A stretch of DNA of 37,428 nt from Komagataeibacter swingsii (GTDB lineage Bacteria > Pseudomonadota > Alphaproteobacteria > Acetobacterales > Acetobacteraceae). Made by a program: the position numbers and the translations under genes. Shown piece by piece: positions 1 through 8,196 of the stretch (position 1 is the first letter of the stretch; every line of letters starts with the position of its first letter). The stretch is from assembly GCF_003207895.1 (NCBI RefSeq), contig NZ_NKUB01000024.1, positions 1 through 37,428 of the forward strand, read 5' to 3'. The notes under the pieces were generated by a model that worked only from the letters and a program-made list of their open reading frames with translations, had not been told where the DNA came from and ran no database searches.

Positions 1-1674
1 GTTGACCGCAACCGTGGGCACATGGATGCCGTCGCGGTCCCATTTCACGATCTGGCGGCACGCTTCCAGCAGCGACCAGCGGCCAATGGCCTCGATCTGC
101 CCGGTTTCCTCCGCCACCGCGATGAAGCGGGAAGGATAGATGTTGCCAAGGGTCGGATGGTGCCACCGCGACAGGGCCTCGACACCGCTGAGTTCGAGCG
201 TATGCGTGCGCACCTGCGGCTGGTAATGCAGTTGCAGCATGCCCTTGGCCAGCGAATCGCGCAGCGCGGACCCCAGCACCAGCCGGTCCTGCGCCACCTG
301 GTTCTTTTCCAGGTTGGCGAAGCGGAAGGTGCCGCGCCCGTTTTCCTTGGCCTGCCGCAGCGCCACATCCGCCGTGCTGAGCAGCGATTCACTGTCCGGC
401 CCGTTATCGGGATAGGAGCTGATGCCGATCGAGCAGGAAATCGTGAGCGTGTTCTGTCCGATCTGCATGGGTTTGGATATGGTGGCCAGCAGGCGCTCGG
501 CAAACGCCGTGGCCTCCTTGTTGGGGCAGTTGGGCACCACCACCACGAATTCATCCCCGCCGGAGCGGCTGATGACATACCCGTCCAGCGAGATGGCGCG
601 GATACGGGCCGCGATCTCGATCAGGAACTGGTCGGCATAGACATGGCCCAGCGCGTCGTTGATATCGCGGAAGCGGTCGATATCGAGCATGAAGATGGCG
701 AACTGGCGGTTGCCATCCTGCTTGTTGATCATGCTCTCGATCACCTTGTGGACCGAGGAGCGGTTGAGCAGCCCGGTCAGGCTGTCGAAATTGGCAAGGT
801 GGGAAATATGTTCCTGCGTCGCGTTCTGTTCGAACGCCAGCGCGCAGAAGGGAATGCAGGAATCGACAATGCGCTGTGGCCATGTGTTGCGGCCCTGGTC
901 CTCACGCGCGTAGAGGGCGAAAATGCCCTTTACCTGGCCCGACCGCGTGCACACCGGCGTGCAGAAGCACTGCTGCAACCCCAGCGAGATGCCAAGCGAA
1001 CGGTAGCTGTCCCATACCAGTCGCGTGGCGTAGTTGGAATCCAGCCGCAGCTTTTCCAGCTCGGAAGAAGAAATGTACAGGCTTTCCAGCGAAGCCCGGT
1101 ACCGCTTCGGCAAAGTGGGACTGGACAATACGCGCAGTTGCCCGTCGGGCGCAATGAGCATGAGTACCGCAACCGTGCCGGGCACGAAGCTTTCCACCCG
1201 GCGGCACAGCAGGTCGGCCACGTCCTGTATCAGCATGTCGCTGGCCAGCGCCTGCAGCACGTCGTTCTGCAGGATCAGGATCTTGCGCTGCTGGCTTTCG
1301 TTGGTGACGTTCTTCATCACCCCCATGAAGAAGATGCGCCCGTCATCGGTCACGACCTTCGACAGCGACAGCTCGCCGCAGATGTATTCCCCGTCGCTGC
1401 GGGTGAACTCCACCTCACGCGATGTGCCGACAATGCGGTTCTGGTTGCTGGAACGGCTGCGGTCCACAAACGCGTCATGGCTGCCGCGATGCGCCATGGG
1501 CACCAGCACGTTCACGTTCTGGCCAAGCACGTCCTTCTTGTCCAGGCCCCACAGGTTTTCCGCAGCGCTATTGAAAAAAATGACATGGTTCTTGTCATCA
1601 ATAATAACGGTTGCGTCTATGGCCTGTTCCAGTGCCGAAATCAGGACTTCAGCGCTCAGGTTAGGCTTGGACAT
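1..1674 (-). CDS. PAS-GAF-GGDEF-EAL cyclic-di-GMP enzyme, 3' end beyond window
   Basis: The protein makes and/or degrades cyclic di-GMP in the cytoplasm. The first 558 residues are visible and the frame is open to the left edge. Reading from the ATG at 1674, a PAS domain occupies about residues 8-120, a GAF-like segment about 125-270, and a GGDEF domain about 290-450 with an intact GGDEF at 372-376. An EAL domain starts near 465 with E499-A500-L501. No RxxD inhibitory site is seen just before GGDEF. The PAS segment resembles the haem PAS of DosP/PDEA1, and His66 sits where DosP has its proximal haem ligand. The start is supported by GAGG about 8 nt upstream. The resemblance is to the paired PDEA/DGC proteins that control cellulose synthesis in Komagataeibacter; which activity dominates cannot be told without the missing C-terminus. 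Confidence 0.88.
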   Translation of the reverse strand, partial: MSKPNLSAEVLISALEQAIDATVIIDDKNHVIFFNSAAENLWGLDKKDVLGQNVNVLVPMAHRGSHDAFVDRSRSSNQNRIVGTSREVEFTRSDGEYICGELSLSKVVTDDGRIFFMGVMKNVTNESQQRKILILQNDVLQALASDMLIQDVADLLCRRVESFVPGTVAVLMLIAPDGQLRVLSSPTLPKRYRASLESLYISSSELEKLRLDSNYATRLVWDSYRSLGISLGLQQCFCTPVCTRSGQVKGIFALYAREDQGRNTWPQRIVDSCIPFCALAFEQNATQEHISHLANFDSLTGLLNRSSVHKVIESMINKQDGNRQFAIFMLDIDRFRDINDALGHVYADQFLIEIAARIRAISLDGYVISRSGGDEFVVVVPNCPNKEATAFAERLLATISKPMQIGQNTLTISCSIGISSYPDNGPDSESLLSTADVALRQAKENGRGTFRFANLEKNQVAQDRLVLGSALRDSLAKGMLQLHYQPQVRTHTLELSGVEALSRWHHPTLGNIYPSRFIAVAEETGQIEAIGRWSLLEACRQIVKWDRDGIHVPTVAVN

Positions 1675-1970
1675 TGAATTACCTCGCAAAAGGGACAAGG
1701 ACGGGCCGCCGCCACAAGCCGTGCGGACCGGGGGCATGCAATATGGGACAGTCTGATCATGCTGCTTGCCGTACATGCCGTCAGGCAATCAAGGCAGGCA
1801 GAGCGTGGTAGCAGCGGTCAACGAGATATCATATGACCGAAAGGCCAATGTTTCCAATAATATGGAATAATATTTATTCGTACTTTATATAAAAATGACC
1901 CATAGCGCAATCATGACCAAAACCGGATGGTCTATATATCCCACCCCGCCGCGCTGATCCATCACGTCAT
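1675..1970. other. intergenic region, AT-rich, likely promoter of the cyclic-di-GMP gene
   Basis: No gene is supported here. The part from about 1840 to 1980 is markedly AT-rich (runs such as AATAATATTTATT) compared with the GC-rich coding DNA on both sides. It lies directly upstream of the leftward cyclic-di-GMP gene, so it probably holds that promoter. No clear terminator hairpin for the feo operon was found. Confidence 0.4.
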
Positions 1971-2249
1971 TTATTTTAAATGCGCATCTTTACCTGGCCG
2001 GTTTATCGGGGGGCAGCGATCACCACCGCAGCCCGAACACCCGCCACAGCCCCCGGCGGTGCGCGGGGTCGCGCGCCGTGTGGCATGCCGGATCAGGGCA
2101 GGCGGGGCATGGAGCCGCCGCAGTACGCCCGCCGCCCGCCACCAGCCTTTTTGGGCCAGCGCGGGAAACAGCCGTCCCGCCCAGTACAGCGCACAGGCCC
2201 CGACCAGCCCGCAGGCCAGCAGCGTCTGGGACAGCGTTGCGAGGTGCAT
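1971..2249 (-). CDS. FeoB-associated Cys-rich small membrane protein
   Basis: A 92-residue protein with one N-terminal membrane segment (about residues 8-30), a basic linker, and a C-terminal cluster of cysteines at 68, 71, 74 and 79 (CGGCSGCGG pattern). Short membrane proteins with such tails commonly follow feoB, and the tail may bind iron or an Fe-S cluster; this role is inferred. The start is chosen because the feoB stop TGA shares its last A with this ATG (TGATG at 2251-2247), a classic coupling arrangement. An upstream in-frame start at 2402 would lie within feoB in another frame and is rejected. Confidence 0.7.
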   Translation of the reverse strand: MHLATLSQTLLACGLVGACALYWAGRLFPALAQKGWWRAAGVLRRLHAPPALIRHATRRATPRTAGGCGGCSGCGGDRCPPINRPGKDAHLK

Positions 2250-4084
2250 CAGAGCATCCGTGCGATATGGTAGGTCAGGAACGCCGCCGCATAGGCCAGG
2301 GCGAACAAATATCCCGCCGCCAGCGCCACCACCCGCCATGACGCGGTTTCGCGCCGGATGACCGCAAGGGTCGCGACGCATTGCGGCGCATACACATACC
2401 ACGCCAGCAGCGACAGCGCGGTGGCCAGGCTCCAGTGCGTGGGCAGCATCTGCCCAAGCTGGGCCGCGGCCTGATCGGTATCCGTGCCGGAACCAAGCGA
2501 ATAGACCGTGGCCAGCGCGCCCACCGCGACCTCACGCGCGGCAAGGCCGGGGATCAGGGCCACGCAGATCTGCCAGTTGAAGCCAAGCGGCGCGAAGACC
2601 GGCAGCATCAGGTGGCCGATCCGGCCCGCAAGGCTCCAGTCGATGGCAGGTCCCGGCGCGCCCGGCGGCGGGGCGGGAAAGCTGGACAACCCCCACAGCA
2701 GCACCGTGAGCGAGACAATGGTCGTTCCCACGCGCATCAGGAATATGCGCGCCCGTTCCCACAGCCCCAGCGCAAGGTCACGCGGGTTGGGCAGCCGGTA
2801 GGCCGGCAGCTCCATGAGCAGGGTGGCTTCCTGCCGGTCGGGGTTGCGCCAGCGCAGCACGCGCGCCACCACCACGGCCGATACGATGCCCAGCGCGTAC
2901 AGCCCGAACAGGACAAGCCCCTGCAGGTTCAGGAACCCGGCAATGTCGCGATGGGGAATGAACGCCCCGATCAGCAGCGTATAGACCGGCAGTCGCGCCG
3001 AACAGGTCATGAGCGGCGCGATCAGGATGGTCACCAGCCGGTCGCGCGGGTTCTGGATCGTGCGCGTGGCCATGACGCCGGGCACGGCGCAGGCGAAGCT
3101 GGACAGCAGCGGGATGAAGGACCGTCCGCTCAGCCCCGCGAAGGACATGAGCCGGTCCAGCAGGAATGCCGCGCGCGGCAGGTACCCCGATTCCTCCAGC
3201 GCCAGTATCCATGCGAACAGGATCAGGATCTGCGGCAGGAACGTCACCACGCTGCCCGCACCCGCGATCACGCCATCCACGATCAGGCTGCGCAGCAGGC
3301 CATCGGGCAGCAACCGCCCGACCTGCTGCCCCAGCCAGCCCATGCCTGCGTCGATTCCATCCATCAGCGGCTGCGCCCACGCGAACACCGCCTGGAACAT
3401 GAAGAACAGCAGCACGATCAGGATGACCGGCCCCCAGACCGGGTGCAGCACCCAGCGGTCCAGCCGTTCTTCCACCCGGTCGGACAGGGGGGTGGACTGG
3501 GTCACGCAGTCCGACAGGATCTGGCGCACCATCGCATGCAGGTCCGTGCCGGCGGGCAGGGGCGTGGGCACCGGGGGCAGCGAGTCATCAAGCCGCGCCA
3601 GCAGGCTGCGCGCCCCGTCGCGCCGGATGCCCACCGTGGGCACAACCGGCATCCCGATTTCGGCCTGCAGGCGTGGCAGGTCGATTTCCATGCCATTGCG
3701 CTGTGCCGCGTCAATCATGTTCAGCGCCAGCACCACCGGGCGGCCCAGGGCGCGCATTTCAAGCACGAAACGCAGGTGCAGCCGCAGGTTGGTCGCATCG
3801 GCAACACAGACCAGCAGGTCGGGTGCGGCCTCCCCCCTGTAGGTGCCGGCGCAGACATCGCGGGTCACGGCCTCATCGGGGCTGGTGGCGTTCAGGCTGT
3901 ACGCACCGGGCAGGTCCAGCAGCCGCACGGTATGGCCCGCGGGCGTGGTGAACCAGCCTTCCTTGCGTTCCACCGTGGCGCCGGCGTAGTTGGCGACTTT
4001 CTGCCTGCTGCCGGTCAGCAGGTTGAATAGCGCCGTCTTGCCGCAGTTCGGGTTGCCGACCAGTGCGATGTTGAGGGGGGTCAT
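2249..4084 (-). CDS. feoB: ferrous iron transporter FeoB
   Basis: FeoB carries Fe2+ across the inner membrane, with an N-terminal G-protein domain gating a polytopic membrane domain. The 611-residue product has a G1 loop GNPNCGKT at residues 10-17, then the switch-region motif NYAGATVE, a DLPG G3 motif and an NMID G4 motif. About 200 residues of G domain are followed by a hydrophobic domain with several membrane helices. It is shorter than the E. coli protein (773 residues), as in many compact FeoBs. Its ATG overlaps the feoA stop (ATGA at 4084-4081), and its stop overlaps the next small gene. The operon is probably repressed by Fur through the box upstream of feoA. Confidence 0.96.
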   Translation of the reverse strand: MTPLNIALVGNPNCGKTALFNLLTGSRQKVANYAGATVERKEGWFTTPAGHTVRLLDLPGAYSLNATSPDEAVTRDVCAGTYRGEAAPDLLVCVADATNLRLHLRFVLEMRALGRPVVLALNMIDAAQRNGMEIDLPRLQAEIGMPVVPTVGIRRDGARSLLARLDDSLPPVPTPLPAGTDLHAMVRQILSDCVTQSTPLSDRVEERLDRWVLHPVWGPVILIVLLFFMFQAVFAWAQPLMDGIDAGMGWLGQQVGRLLPDGLLRSLIVDGVIAGAGSVVTFLPQILILFAWILALEESGYLPRAAFLLDRLMSFAGLSGRSFIPLLSSFACAVPGVMATRTIQNPRDRLVTILIAPLMTCSARLPVYTLLIGAFIPHRDIAGFLNLQGLVLFGLYALGIVSAVVVARVLRWRNPDRQEATLLMELPAYRLPNPRDLALGLWERARIFLMRVGTTIVSLTVLLWGLSSFPAPPPGAPGPAIDWSLAGRIGHLMLPVFAPLGFNWQICVALIPGLAAREVAVGALATVYSLGSGTDTDQAAAQLGQMLPTHWSLATALSLLAWYVYAPQCVATLAVIRRETASWRVVALAAGYLFALAYAAAFLTYHIARML

Positions 4085-4329
4085 GCCTGTGGCCCCGCCG
4101 GATGGACATTCACGCGGGCGGCTTCCGTACGGCGCAGGGCAAAGCGCGTGAAGCCGATGCGTACCGCCAGCGGGTCGCCACCCAGCGGAGCGGTCGCGAC
4201 AACGCGCACCGCCTCACCCGGCACGAAGCCGAGTTCACGCAGTCTCTGGGCCACGGGGTCGGCGCCGCCGGGGTCATCAACGCTGTCAATCACGGCGTCG
4301 GTTCCGCGTGGCAGGTCACTCAGTCGCAT
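4081..4329 (-). CDS. feoA: ferrous iron transport protein FeoA
   Basis: An SH3-like cytoplasmic partner of FeoB of 82 residues, which is normal for the family. It starts MRLSDLPRG, the usual FeoA opening, and contains the conserved RLRELGFVPGE segment. A TTG at 4350 would add seven residues, but it lacks a ribosome site and would sit only about 10 nt from the Fur box, so the ATG at 4329 is preferred. It overlaps feoB by ATGA and is the first gene of the feo operon. cobB ends 69 nt upstream on the same strand. Confidence 0.9.
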   Translation of the reverse strand: MRLSDLPRGTDAVIDSVDDPGGADPVAQRLRELGFVPGEAVRVVATAPLGGDPLAVRIGFTRFALRRTEAARVNVHPAGPQA

Positions 4330-4360
4330 AAGGCGATACGATCCGGACAATAAAAGTAAG

Positions 4361-4375
4361 TGATAATTATTATTA
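4361..4375 (-). promoter_or_regulatory. Fur box upstream of feoA
   Basis: The 15 bases TGATAATTATTATTA (plus-strand reading) match the 7-1-7 Fur consensus TGATAATNATTATCA at all but one defined position. The site lies about 32-46 nt upstream of the feoA ATG in an AT-rich patch between cobB and feoA. Iron-bound Fur would block transcription of feoAB when iron is sufficient. Confidence 0.7.
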
Positions 4376-4398
4376 AATACTGGTGGTAATGTTGTCCA

Positions 4399-5790
4399 TC
4401 ATGTTTGTGCCGATACCTGCGCCATGGCGGGTACGGGTATGTCCGTGGCGCATGTAGTATCCGCCTGCATTGCAGGCAGCGTGGACAGCACATGGAAGAA
4501 CGTGCCCGATACCAGCCCGCGCAAGCCCCCGCCCGTGCCACGGGGGTCGCCATATCCGTCACGCATCTCCGCCAGCGGGGCATCACTGCCCGGGCTGGTC
4601 ACGGTGGCGTAATGGAACTCATGCCCGCGCAGGACCGTCCCCGCCCGGCCGATGGCGCAGTCATGGCGCAGCGTGGCGCTGCGGTAGCCAAGGTTCATGC
4701 GGCGTGTGGCAAAGGACGTGGCATGCCCCAGCAGGCCGGTCATGCGATGCGTCACACCGGCCTTGTCGGTCAGGCTTTCCCCCAGCACCATGAAGCCACC
4801 GCATTCCCCATGCACCGGCCGGGTCCGGGCGAAGCGCGCCAGCGCATGGCGGAAATGCCCTGCCGCCGCCAGCCGCCCCGCATGCAGTTCAGGATAGCCA
4901 CCGGGCAGCCAGCAGGCGTCACAGCCTTCATCCGGGCCTTCGTCATTGAGGGGAGAGAAAAAATGGATCTCCGCTCCCGCCCGGCGCCAGCCCGACATGA
5001 TATGCGCGTACAGGAAGGAAAAGGCCGCATCATTCGCCACCGCGATCCGCTGCCCCGGTGGCGGCAGGGCGATGACTGCGGGCACCATGGGGGCGATGCG
5101 CGGCGGCAGGGCGCAGGCCAGTATGGCGTCCAGGTCAAGGTCGCGTTCCGCCTGTGTCGCCAGCCGGTCCGCCAGTTCGTCCAGCCCGCCATGCTCACGC
5201 GCCTGAACCAGCCCCAGATGGCGTTCGGGCATCTGTAGCTGCGTATCGCGCCCGAACGCGCCCAGCACGGGTATGCCCGTGGCGGTAATGGCCTGTGTCG
5301 CCATGGCGGCATGGCGGGGGGAGCCGACGCGGTTCAGGATCACGCCCGCGATCCGGACAGCAGGATCAAGTGTTGCAAAACCCAGCGCGGTCGCCGCCGC
5401 CGACTGCCCCTGTCCCGAAATATCCAGCACCAGCACGACCGGCAGGCCAAGACGCGCGGCGATATCTGCCGGTGCGCCACGGGCGCCGCGTGGTTCCATA
5501 AGCCCGTCAAACAGCCCCATGGAGGCTTCGGTCACCAGTATCTCGCACGCCGTGCTGGCCTGCGCCATGACATCATCCAGCAGCGCGGGTGGCATGGCCC
5601 AGCTATCCAGGTTGAGGCTGGAACGTCCCGTCAGCGCTTCATGAAAGGCGGGATCGATATAGTCCGGCCCGGTCTTGGCCCCGCGCACCGCAACGCCCCT
5701 GCGGCGCAGGGCGGCCAGCAGGGCCAGCGTCAGCGTGGTCTTGCCGCCGCCTGATCGGGGCGCGGCTATCATCAGCCCTCGTGTCATCAT
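4399..5790 (-). CDS. cobB: cobyrinate a,c-diamide synthase CobB
   Basis: Amidates the a and c side chains of hydrogenobyrinic acid, using glutamine and ATP, in the aerobic cobalamin route. The 463-residue product opens with a P-loop SGGGKTTL (about residues 13-20) and has the TGPDYIDP motif of the CobB/CbiA dethiobiotin-synthetase-like domain. It ends in a class I glutamine amidotransferase domain with the nucleophile in HGECGG (about residue 330) and a late His in the GTFFH motif. AGGA lies about 7 nt before the first of two consecutive ATGs (5790/5787). The frame stays open to 6876, but the extra part lies antisense to cbiD and is not CobB-like. It is divergent from cbiD, with 67 bp between the starts. 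Confidence 0.95.
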   Translation of the reverse strand: MMTRGLMIAAPRSGGGKTTLTLALLAALRRRGVAVRGAKTGPDYIDPAFHEALTGRSSLNLDSWAMPPALLDDVMAQASTACEILVTEASMGLFDGLMEPRGARGAPADIAARLGLPVVLVLDISGQGQSAAATALGFATLDPAVRIAGVILNRVGSPRHAAMATQAITATGIPVLGAFGRDTQLQMPERHLGLVQAREHGGLDELADRLATQAERDLDLDAILACALPPRIAPMVPAVIALPPPGQRIAVANDAAFSFLYAHIMSGWRRAGAEIHFFSPLNDEGPDEGCDACWLPGGYPELHAGRLAAAGHFRHALARFARTRPVHGECGGFMVLGESLTDKAGVTHRMTGLLGHATSFATRRMNLGYRSATLRHDCAIGRAGTVLRGHEFHYATVTSPGSDAPLAEMRDGYGDPRGTGGGLRGLVSGTFFHVLSTLPAMQADTTCATDIPVPAMAQVSAQT

Positions 5791-5857
5791 GTGCGTTCCT
5801 GCTAGACCGTGGTGAGCGGGGTCCCCTTTTGCCCCGCAGGGAGAGAAGATCACCCAG

Positions 5858-6943
5858 ATGGAGCATACCCATACCAGCCTGCGCCGGGGATGGACCACAG
5901 GCAGTTGCGCCACTGCCGCCGCCCGTGCCGCGTGGGTCGGGCTGTGCGGGGGCGAATTTCCCGATCCGGTGACCATTACCCTGCCGGGCGGGCAGCACGT
6001 GGCCTTCGCGCTGGCCGCCCATGGGCATGCGGGCGATGGCGCATGGGCTGCGGTGGTGAAGGACGCGGGCGACGACCCGGACGTGACCCATGGCGCGCAT
6101 GTGCGCGTGGATGTGCGCCGTGGGCCGCCGGGCCGTGGCGTGGTGTTCCAGGCGGGCGCGGGCGTGGGCACCGTGACCCTGCCCGGCCTGCCCATCCCGC
6201 CGGGCGAACCGGCCATCAACCCCGTGCCCCGCCGCATGATCCGCACCGCCCTGCGTGACGCGGCGGGACGGGAGGCGGATGCGGTGGTCACGGTGTCCAT
6301 CGCGGGGGGACGGGAGATGGCGCGGCATACGCTCAATGGCCGGCTCGGGATCATGGGCGGGCTGTCCATCCTGGGTACGACGGGGATCGTGGTGCCGTTT
6401 TCCTGTGCCGCGTGGATTGACAGCATCCATCGCGGCGTGGACGTGGCGCGCGCGCTGGGCCTGCCGCATGTGGCGGGCTGCACGGGCGATGTGTCGGAAC
6501 GGGCCACGCGGGCGTTGTACGCCCTGCCGGAGGAAGCCATGCTGGAAATGGGGGATTTTGCCGGTGGCCTGCTGAAATACCTGCGCCGCCACCCGGTGGG
6601 CCGTGTGACCATTGGCGGTGGCGTGGCCAAGATGACCAAGCTGGCGCAGGGGTTTCTGGACCTGCATTCCCGCCGGGGGCAGGCGGACATGGCCCGTCTG
6701 GCCGACCTTGCGCGGGATATTGGCGCCCCTGATGCGCTGGTGGACGCCATTGCGCAGGCCCATTCCGTCGCCGCCGCCTTCGTGCTGGCGCAGCAGGCGG
6801 GAATCGCCCTTGGGCCGCCAGTGGCGCGTGGGGCATGGGCCACCGCGCGCGACGTGCTGGCGGGAAGCGGGTGCATGCTGGATGTGTTGCTGTTCGACCG
6901 CGCGGGCCAGCTTGTCGCCCGGCATGGTCCCTATGTAGTTTAG
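5858..6943 (+). CDS. cbiD: precorrin C1-methyltransferase of the CbiD family
   Basis: CbiD methylates C1 of the contracted corrin ring (cobalt-precorrin-5B in the anaerobic pathway) using SAM. The 361-residue product carries the hallmark N-terminal motif RRGWTTGSCATAA (residues 9-21). It also has the conserved AGAGVGTVTLPGL and GTTGIVVPFS segments, and full family length. GGGAGAGAAG precedes the ATG. It stands alone on the plus strand between cobB and cobM. In this cluster it occupies the role usually held by CobF, because CobG and CobN mark an aerobic late-cobalt pathway; the natural substrate is therefore probably the cobalt-free intermediate (inference). Confidence 0.93.
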   Translation: MEHTHTSLRRGWTTGSCATAAARAAWVGLCGGEFPDPVTITLPGGQHVAFALAAHGHAGDGAWAAVVKDAGDDPDVTHGAHVRVDVRRGPPGRGVVFQAGAGVGTVTLPGLPIPPGEPAINPVPRRMIRTALRDAAGREADAVVTVSIAGGREMARHTLNGRLGIMGGLSILGTTGIVVPFSCAAWIDSIHRGVDVARALGLPHVAGCTGDVSERATRALYALPEEAMLEMGDFAGGLLKYLRRHPVGRVTIGGGVAKMTKLAQGFLDLHSRRGQADMARLADLARDIGAPDALVDAIAQAHSVAAAFVLAQQAGIALGPPVARGAWATARDVLAGSGCMLDVLLFDRAGQLVARHGPYVV

Positions 6944-6964
6944 AATAACGCCTTGATGAAAAGT

Positions 6965-7044
6965 AAAAGTTTTTGGGTGCCGCCTTTTTTCAAAAAGGCG
7001 GCGTTCTTCGAAGCTTTTTGAAAAAAGCTTCACCAAAAACTTTT
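6965..7044 (+). repeat. two-hairpin dispersed repeat, copy A (most complete)
   Basis: Outer arms AAAAGTTTTTGG (6965-6976) and CCAAAAACTTTT (7033-7044) are exact inverted repeats. Between them lie two further hairpins: 6979-7002 (GCCGCCTTTTT/AAAAAGGCGGC) and 7010-7031 (GAAGCTTTTT/AAAAAGCTTC). The whole can fold as a three-way junction. It sits between convergent cbiD and cobM, so it may also stop transcription from both sides. Related copies lie near 19946, 23559, 24131 and 24271. Confidence 0.85.
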
Positions 7045-7072
7045 GTCTTTGTTATCCGGGGTGACCTGTGGT

Positions 7073-7825
7073 TCAGGACCGGAAACGGCGGTGGTAATCG
7101 GCGTTGTACAGCGCGCTTTCACGGAAATCATGCGTGCCCAGCGCCCGGCCCACCAGCACCAGCGCCGTGCGTTCGATCGGGTTTTCCGCCAGTTTCTGGC
7201 AGATATCCCCCAATGTGCCGCGCAGCACCAGCTGATCGGGCCATGTCGCCCGCGCCACGATGGCCACGGGGCAGTCCGCGCCATAAAATGGCGTCAACTG
7301 CGTCACGATCTGGTCCAGCACGTGAATGGCCAGATGGATGGCAAGAGTCGCCCCGGTCGCGCCGAAGGCGGCCAGCTTTTCACGCTCCGGCATGGCTGAT
7401 GCCCGGCCGCTGACGCGGGTCAGCACCACGCTCTGCGCCACTTCGGGCACGGTCAGTTCGCGCCCCAGCACGGACGCGGCGGCGGCAAAGGCGGGCACGC
7501 CCGGCGTCATGGTCCACGGGATGTTGTGGCGGTCCAGACGGCGGATCTGTTCGGCCACGGCGCTGTAGACCGACAGGTCGCCCGAATGCAGGCGGGCAAT
7601 GTCCTGCCCCGCCGCATGCGCCCTGATGTATTCCGCCTCGATCAGGTCCAGCGTCAGGGGGGCGGTGTCCACCAGCCGCGCATCGGGCGGGCAGTGTTCC
7701 AGCATTTCAACCGGCACGATGGAGCCTGCGTACAGGCAGACCGGGCATTTCGCCAGCAGGTCGCGCCCGCGCAGGGTCAGCAGGTCGGCAGCCCCCGGGC
7801 CTGCGCCAATGAAGTGTACGGTCAT
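7073..7825 (-). CDS. cobM: precorrin-4 C11-methyltransferase CobM
   Basis: SAM-dependent methylation of precorrin-4 at C11 in corrin-ring synthesis. The 250-residue product begins with the tetrapyrrole-methylase motif [18 protein letters not shown] and contains DLSVYSA and [11 protein letters not shown] segments typical of CobM/CbiF. The ATG at 7825 overlaps the cobE stop as ATGA, which decides it over an upstream ATG at 7852 that would add nine unlike residues. It is the last gene of the cobL-cobE-cobM operon and ends near repeat copy A. Confidence 0.95.
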   Translation of the reverse strand: MTVHFIGAGPGAADLLTLRGRDLLAKCPVCLYAGSIVPVEMLEHCPPDARLVDTAPLTLDLIEAEYIRAHAAGQDIARLHSGDLSVYSAVAEQIRRLDRHNIPWTMTPGVPAFAAAASVLGRELTVPEVAQSVVLTRVSGRASAMPEREKLAAFGATGATLAIHLAIHVLDQIVTQLTPFYGADCPVAIVARATWPDQLVLRGTLGDICQKLAENPIERTALVLVGRALGTHDFRESALYNADYHRRFRS

Positions 7826-8196
7826 GCGTCCTCTCCCTGTGCCATGGCACATGTTGCGTGGGTGCCGGTCAGGCGCGGCACGATCAGTCGTGAATGCGGT
7901 CCCGCCGCCGCCAGCGCGCAGCCTTCCGCCACCGACGCCACCCCCAGCGCCGCCTGCGCGCGGGCGGAACGGGTGACGCAGCGCGGCTGGGCCGTGGCCA
8001 GTTCATCAGGCGTTACGGCGCGCAGCGTCAGGCCCAGCCGGGCGAGTGCGGCCTGCAACCCGGCTTCGCGGTAGCGGAAGGCGGGCACGGCCACAAGGTC
8101 GGGCTGCAGGCCGCAACGTGCATGGGCTTCGCGCAGCAGGCCAACGATCACGTCTGCAGCACACCCGCTGCGCAGGCCAAGTCCCGCGACGATCAT
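7822..8196 (-). CDS. cobE: cobalamin biosynthesis protein CobE
   Basis: A 124-residue protein of the CobE family, which also corresponds to the C-terminal domain of CbiG. Its exact role is unsettled; it is found with aerobic cob genes. The N-terminus [17 protein letters not shown] fits the family's G-x-G-x-R-x-G start. The frame is open further upstream (to 8406), but there it runs antiphase through cobL. The ATG at 8196 is chosen because it overlaps the cobL stop as ATGA and gives normal family length. It overlaps cobM the same way downstream. Confidence 0.85.
   Translation of the reverse strand: MIVAGLGLRSGCAADVIVGLLREAHARCGLQPDLVAVPAFRYREAGLQAALARLGLTLRAVTPDELATAQPRCVTRSARAQAALGVASVAEGCALAAAGPHSRLIVPRLTGTHATCAMAQGEDA

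Noticed and set aside
22-1677. Long plus-strand frame of 551 codons over the cyclic-di-GMP gene
   Set aside because: The minus strand gives clear PAS, GGDEF and EAL motifs across the same bases; the plus-strand product shows no family likeness and is a GC-rich antisense shadow.
2381-4030. 549-codon plus-strand frame opposite feoB
   Set aside because: The His/Gln/Arg-rich product without domains is typical of the antisense of GC-rich genes; FeoB motifs are on the minus strand.
5791-6876. N-terminal extension of the cobB frame
   Set aside because: The extra 362 residues are antisense to cbiD and low-complexity; CobB proteins begin near the P-loop, and a good ribosome site exists at 5790.
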